In this document: piece by piece, positions 14,179 to 17,630 of the stretch
Layout: every line of letters starts with the position of its first letter
Numbering within the stretch: the first letter of the stretch is position 1
Assembly (NCBI GenBank): GCA_041662605.1
Contig: JBAZSD010000045.1
Span: 1 to 17,630 of the forward strand
Direction of reading: 5' to 3'
Source: Desulfomonilaceae bacterium
GTDB taxonomy: Bacteria > Desulfobacterota > Desulfomonilia > Desulfomonilales > Desulfomonilaceae
DNA length: 17,630 nucleotides
Translations under genes and position numbers: made by a program
The notes under the pieces: generated by a model
What the model was told of the DNA's origin: nothing
What the model saw: the letters and a program-made list of their open reading frames with translations, nothing else
The model's database searches: none

Positions 14179-16068
14179 ATGACAAAGACAGCCAAATCGT
14201 TGTCCGAAGTTTATCGTACAGTGAGTATTCCTAATCGGGCAACCCTGATGAAGCGGATGTTCGCCTTCTTTGGCCCAGCCTACTTGATTAGCGTCGGGTA
14301 CATGGATCCGGGAAACTGGGCTACTGACCTGGAAGGGGGATCCAGATTCGGCTACAAGCTCATCTGGGTATTACTGATGTCGAATGTGATGGCGGTAGTT
14401 CTGCAAACGCTGTCGGCCAGACTTGGGATAGCGACGGGTCGTGATCTGGCCCAGGCGTGCAGAGACAATTATCCGCGATTTGTGACCTACATGCTCTGGG
14501 TTCTTGCCGAAATTGCAATTGTCGCGTGTGATCTGGCCGAAGTTTTGGGTACCGTGATCGGACTCAATCTGCTTTTCAGGATTCCGTTGATGTGGGGGGT
14601 GGTGATCGCGGCCCTGGATACTCTTTTGTTTCTGGCCATTCAGAACCTGGGTGTCCGAAAATTCGAAGCTGTAATCATGGTTTTGATAACAACTATAGGC
14701 GCTTGTTTTGTTTTTGAGGTGGTGAACTCGGCGCCTGATTGGTCAGATGTGGCAAAAGGATTTGCTCCCAGCCTGCCTGATGGAGCGCTCTACGTGGCTA
14801 TTGGGATCATGGGCGCGACAGTGATGCCGCATAATCTCTATCTTCACTCTGCGCTGGTTCAGAGCAGAGCGTATGATTCGTCGGTTGAAGGCAAGCGTCA
14901 AGCCTGCCGGTTCAACTTTCTTGATACTGCTCTGGCGCTCAATTTTGCCTTCATAGTCAATGCGGCGATCCTAATCGTCGCTGCGGCGACTTTCTTTAAA
15001 CATGGAGTAATCGTGACCGAGCTACAACAGGCCCACAGCATGCTGTCGCCGTTATTGGGCACGACACTCGCCGGCACGGCTTTCGCCGTTGCGCTGGTCT
15101 GTTCGGGGCAGGCCTCTACTCTAACAGGAACTTTGGCCGGTCAAATTGTGATGGAAGGCTTCTTGCGTTTTAAGATCCGACCAATTTTACGCAGGTTCAT
15201 GACGAGAATGCTGGCGATTGGCCCAGCGGCTATCGCTATTTCAATGGCTGGAGAACAGTCTACATACAGTCTTTTGATTCTAAGCCAGGTAGTGTTGAGC
15301 CTGCAGCTTCCTTTTGCAGTTATTCCCCTGATTCATTTCACTAATGATCGCGCTACCATGGGCGAGTTCGCCAACGGCATCGGCGTCAAAACCATAGCGT
15401 GGGTCGTAGCCTCAATAGTTGTCGTGCTCAACGTAAAGCTGATCACCGATCAAATTAACGAATGGATCTCTTCCATCAGCGAGCCTATATTCATTTACAT
15501 CATTGTGTTTCCGCTGTGCGCATCCCTGTTAATATTACTTTTGTATATAACGCTTAGGCCGTTCATCCATTTACCTCCGAAAGAGACCATCCCGGCATGG
15601 AGAAAACTCAGCCATTTTGTTCGAGCGGATGAGGACAAGCTCGATCTTGACGCCCCACACTATGCAAAAATAGGTGTAGCGCTGGCCTTTTCCGATGCAG
15701 ACAGAAAAGTGTTGAGCCATGCTCTGCCCCTGGCCAGGCAACACCAATCCACGTTGTGCCTGTTTCACATTGTTGAAGGGGCGGGCGGAGTGCTTTATGG
15801 ACCCGACACGTATGACACCGAAGCTCGTGAGGACGAAGCTTATTTGAACCAATTGGCTGTAGCCCTTGGACACAGGGGTTTAGATGTGGAGACTTTTCTC
15901 GGATACGGAGACGTGCCGTCCGAGTTGATAAGATTGTGTCTAGATGAGAAAGTTGACGCCCTGGTAATGGGAGGTCACGGGCATAGGGGGATCAGCGATT
16001 TGGTTTTTGGCAGCACAGTTTCACCAGTTAGACATAGTCTGAACATTCCGATAATAATTATTCGATAA
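14179..16068 (+). CDS. Nramp-family divalent metal transporter fused to UspA domain
   Basis: Residues ~25-460 are an Nramp/MntH transporter, a proton-coupled Mn2+/Fe2+ importer of the inner membrane with about eleven helices. The metal-binding DPGN motif of TM1 is Asp43-Asn46, and the TM6 motif MPHNLYLHS is at 216-224, so the metal site is intact. Residues ~494-629 form a cytoplasmic universal-stress (UspA) domain with an intact ATP-binding G-x2-G-x9-G-S pattern (Gly598, Gly601, Gly611, Ser612). The usual MntH length is ~410-440, so the tail is a true fusion and may gate transport by nucleotide. No clear Shine-Dalgarno sequence precedes the ATG at 14179. Met24 is an alternative start that keeps the whole transporter. 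The AhpD-like remnant starts directly downstream. Confidence 0.92.
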   Translation: MTKTAKSLSEVYRTVSIPNRATLMKRMFAFFGPAYLISVGYMDPGNWATDLEGGSRFGYKLIWVLLMSNVMAVVLQTLSARLGIATGRDLAQACRDNYPRFVTYMLWVLAEIAIVACDLAEVLGTVIGLNLLFRIPLMWGVVIAALDTLLFLAIQNLGVRKFEAVIMVLITTIGACFVFEVVNSAPDWSDVAKGFAPSLPDGALYVAIGIMGATVMPHNLYLHSALVQSRAYDSSVEGKRQACRFNFLDTALALNFAFIVNAAILIVAAATFFKHGVIVTELQQAHSMLSPLLGTTLAGTAFAVALVCSGQASTLTGTLAGQIVMEGFLRFKIRPILRRFMTRMLAIGPAAIAISMAGEQSTYSLLILSQVVLSLQLPFAVIPLIHFTNDRATMGEFANGIGVKTIAWVVASIVVVLNVKLITDQINEWISSISEPIFIYIIVFPLCASLLILLLYITLRPFIHLPPKETIPAWRKLSHFVRADEDKLDLDAPHYAKIGVALAFSDADRKVLSHALPLARQHQSTLCLFHIVEGAGGVLYGPDTYDTEAREDEAYLNQLAVALGHRGLDVETFLGYGDVPSELIRLCLDEKVDALVMGGHGHRGISDLVFGSTVSPVRHSLNIPIIIIR

Positions 16069-16079
16069 AAGTTTGATTT

Positions 16080-16371
16080 ATGATGGAGGCGTAAAGCGCC
16101 TGAACTCGCAAAGAAGTTCTTTGATTACTACAAAGCGGTTTTTAGTGAAGGTGAGCTTACCGAGAGAGAGAAAGCCCTGATAGCCCTTGCGGTTGCTCAC
16201 ACTGTCCAGTGTCCTTACTGCATAGACGCATATACGCAGGGATGCCTTGAAAAGGGGGCAAGTCTGGGGGAAATGGCGGAAGCAATTCACGTCGCGACCG
16301 CAATCAGGGGAGGGGCGTCACTCGTCCATGGAACTCAAATGAGAAAACTTGCCAAGAAACTTTCTATGTAA
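16080..16371 (+). pseudogene. AhpD-like (arsenosugar-associated) peroxidase, frameshifted or start-less
   Basis: From 16084 to the TAA at 16369-16371 one frame encodes a clear carboxymuconolactone-decarboxylase/AhpD-fold protein: APELAKKFFDYY, LTEREKALIALAVAH, the redox pair QCPYCIDAY (codons at 16210 and 16219), EMAEAIHVA and RGGASLVHG. It closely resembles the small peroxidase-like proteins found with arsenosugar genes. The frame has no ATG, GTG or TTG before the core, and a TGA (16081-16083) closes it upstream. ATGATGGAGGCG at 16080-16091 is in the wrong frame and runs into TAA at 16092. Loss of one base near 16092 would join that start to the open frame and give ~96 residues. So it is a recent frameshift, a sequencing error or a non-canonical start. 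About 15-20 N-terminal residues usual in the family are missing. It begins 11 bp after the Nramp stop on the same strand. Confidence 0.7.
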
Positions 16372-16436
16372 GCACGGTCGTGTGAGTTCAACCTACACAG
16401 TAGAGATCTCCCCAATCTCATGCAAAGGACCTCGAG

Positions 16437-16781
16437 TCAATTTCCTTTCACGACCACCAGCAACATTTTGAAACGCTTTGCCGCATGGAGCGCATGAGGC
16501 GTATTGGCAGGCATTGCGACTATTTGCCCTGCTGTCACCTTTAACTCCTTAGAACCTATCGTGATTTGGGCTTCACCATCAAGAATCTGAACAAAAGCGT
16601 CACCAGCCGCAGTGTGAGAGCTTAACCCTTCACCTTTGTCAAAAGCGAATAGCGTCAAACTCATTACGGAAGTTTGAGCGAAAGTTCGGCTAACCACTCG
16701 ACCTTCCTGATAATCCACCAGGTCCACGAGAATCAGCGGCTCAGAGAAAGTCACATTTTTAATAAATGATCCGTCGGTCAT
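16437..16781 (-). CDS. Small single-domain cupin
   Basis: The start chosen is ATG at 16781 because AGGAGG (16794-16789) lies 7 nt upstream; an in-frame ATG at 16805 has no such support. The 114-residue product is a single cupin beta-barrel: FDKGEGLSSHTAAGDAFVQI with ILDGEA, then GQIVAMPANTPHAL. In the metal-binding pattern only His56 and His96 are kept. The second His is Thr57 and the Glu is Asp61, so metal binding may be weakened or changed. It lies downstream of the rubrerythrin-like gene on the same strand (78 bp). Such small cupins often bind small molecules or scavenge; the function here is unknown. Confidence 0.85.
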   Translation of the reverse strand: MTDGSFIKNVTFSEPLILVDLVDYQEGRVVSRTFAQTSVMSLTLFAFDKGEGLSSHTAAGDAFVQILDGEAQITIGSKELKVTAGQIVAMPANTPHALHAAKRFKMLLVVVKGN

Positions 16782-16808
16782 TGTTGCGCCTCCTGGGTCA
16801 GCCATGAA

Positions 16809-16837
16809 ACGACTGGTTTCACTGATTTTTCAGTCGT
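16809..16837. repeat. Inverted repeat between rubrerythrin-like and cupin genes
   Basis: ACGACTG (16809-16815) and CAGTCGT (16831-16837) form a 7-bp perfect stem. Inside it, ACTGA-TTTT-TCAGT (16821-16834) can form a competing 5-bp hairpin. No T tract follows on either strand, so it is not an ordinary terminator. It may be an mRNA-processing, attenuation or operator site ahead of the cupin gene. Confidence 0.4.
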
Positions 16838-16859
16838 GAATAAAAGTAAAATCTTGAAA

Positions 16860-17375
16860 TTAAGGAGTAATCTCACATTCAGTTGGCCGGCAGGTTTTCT
16901 TGGCCTCCGACAGCATTCGAACGTGGTCCATTTCTTGACATATCAGTTTATCGAGTTCGCTTGTGTAGCTGGGATCAGCATTCATGTCCTTCATACCCAG
17001 AAGGAAATGTACCGAGTCTTTTTCAAATTCAATCGCAATCTCAAGGGCTTCCACCGGAGTTTTCACATTCTTGAGCCGTTCTGCGGTAACATCCGGGGTA
17101 AAAACTTCGGTATCCGCCGCAGCTTCCAGGTAACTTTTGGCCAGACCTTCAGGGTCCCAGACTTCTTCTTCCGGAAAGTAACTAGGGATGTCGCTTCTTA
17201 GGGACTTAAAGCACTCAGCCTGAGACTCCTCAAGATTGGCGAGATCCTCGAACAGCTTCTTCAAGACGGGATCTTCACTTATCTTCTTGGTGGCGCTCTG
17301 GTAAAAGGCTCTTCCATTTTCTTTTATACGAATCGCCATAGCGAAAACATCATCCGGAGTTCCAAAAACCAACAT
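16860..17375 (-). CDS. Rubrerythrin/ferritin-like diiron-type protein
   Basis: This 171-residue, all-helical protein has the four-helix layout of the rubrerythrin/ferritin-like superfamily, whose members reduce peroxide or store iron in anaerobes. Candidate ligands are Glu19 (IKENGRAFY), Glu49/Glu50 (LEESQAECF), Glu116/Glu118 (IEFEKDS) and Glu148 with His151 (QEMDHVRML). The first ExxH has lost its His (Ala53 in EESQA), so the diiron site is incomplete or asymmetric. There is no C-terminal rubredoxin domain, only two cysteines near the end (Cys162, Cys167). The ATG is well supported by AAGGAG. It is followed by the cupin gene on the same strand. Confidence 0.82.
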   Translation of the reverse strand: MLVFGTPDDVFAMAIRIKENGRAFYQSATKKISEDPVLKKLFEDLANLEESQAECFKSLRSDIPSYFPEEEVWDPEGLAKSYLEAAADTEVFTPDVTAERLKNVKTPVEALEIAIEFEKDSVHFLLGMKDMNADPSYTSELDKLICQEMDHVRMLSEAKKTCRPTECEITP

Positions 17376-17630
17376 CGCAATTCTCCTTATTCAAATTATC
17401 TGAAATGTCCTGGAAGTATATCCTGTTGATTTAACATCGGAATTGTACAAGTAAGGGCCTGCGTCAAAAGAGCGTTTTTGAATGAATGTTTACTATCTTA
17501 AAGTGTAATCGTTCAGCCGGAGCCCCCTGTATGGGGTTAGATTTCGGTGAACTGGAACTTTTAACGTTTTTCTAATCGCGCGATATCACGTCTATTTTTA
17601 ATACCCTATTGACAAAACGTTAGAAATAGG
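17376..17630. other. Intergenic right edge; possible -35 box
   Basis: No ORF was found here. The stretch must contain the promoter of the minus-strand rubrerythrin-like gene, but I found no well-spaced boxes. A CCCC-N6-GGGG hairpin lies near 17523-17536. TTGACA at 17609-17614 on the plus strand is a perfect -35 box whose -10 would fall just outside the window, so it cannot be judged. Confidence 0.35.

Noticed and set aside
16069..16101. TGA at 16081 followed by a hairpin, as if a selenocysteine codon of the AhpD-like gene
   Set aside because: An in-frame TAA at 16066 precedes it and no start codon lies between the TAA and the TGA, so the TGA could never be read in that frame. The position also does not correspond to a redox cysteine; the CPYC pair is encoded by normal TGT/TGC codons.
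16782..16805. Cupin start at 16805
   Set aside because: The ATG at 16781 has a perfect AGGAGG at 7-nt spacing; the upstream one has none, and the extra residues read through the Shine-Dalgarno sequence.
1..17630. CRISPR array or phage-defence island
   Set aside because: No regularly spaced repeats and no cas, restriction or abortive-infection genes are visible; the accessory portion at the left edge holds only recombinase and insertion-sequence remnants.

Overview
The window looks like chromosomal DNA of an anaerobic, Gram-negative bacterium of the Desulfobacterota (old Deltaproteobacteria) type. This is inferred from gene content: a YedE/TusA/DUF3343 selenium-type cluster, many sigma-54-style regulators, a membrane polyferredoxin, a rubrerythrin-like protein and an arsenosugar-type AhpD relative. 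No 16S or other decisive marker is present, so the phylum is a guess.

Layout. Bases 1-1086 look like the edge of a decayed integrated element. They hold an IS21-like terminal repeat (319-366), the C-terminal catalytic half of a tyrosine recombinase (428-985) and an 11-bp tandem repeat, and they end at the 3' end of a tRNA-Glu(CTC) gene (1087-1162, minus) that has its own promoter. Bases 1226-4908 (all minus) carry a TatD-family nuclease and, upstream of it, a compact selenium/sulfur-trafficking set: yedE, a TusA-like protein, a DUF3343 protein and an NAD(P)H-hydrate-dehydratase-like kinase. The tusA/DUF3343 and DUF3343/kinase junctions overlap, so these genes are almost certainly co-translated. 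Bases 4909-5504 hold the control region of that operon and one doubtful small ORF. Bases 5505-7418 (minus) encode an orphan family-5 ABC solute-binding protein.

Bases 7608-14031 (minus) form the most unusual unit. Four genes run cytidylate-kinase-like/BON protein, sensor histidine kinase, NtrC-type response regulator, then an 879-residue protein. That last protein joins a Crp-like cyclic-nucleotide-binding fold, an AAA+ domain of the sigma-54 activator type and a NapH/NosR-like membrane polyferredoxin. Its AAA+ part keeps Walker A but has lost the GAFTGA loop, the Walker B acidic residues and the arginine-finger segment. The intact NtrC-type regulator is encoded next door. This suggests a membrane redox or signalling device rather than a classical transcription activator.

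Bases 14179-16371 (plus) carry an Nramp metal transporter fused to a UspA domain. An AhpD-like CPYC peroxidase gene follows it; it has no usable start in its frame and appears frameshifted. Bases 16437-17375 (minus) hold a small cupin and a rubrerythrin/ferritin-like protein. Together this right-hand part reads as a metal and oxidative-stress neighbourhood. No CRISPR array, rRNA or complete insertion sequence was seen.
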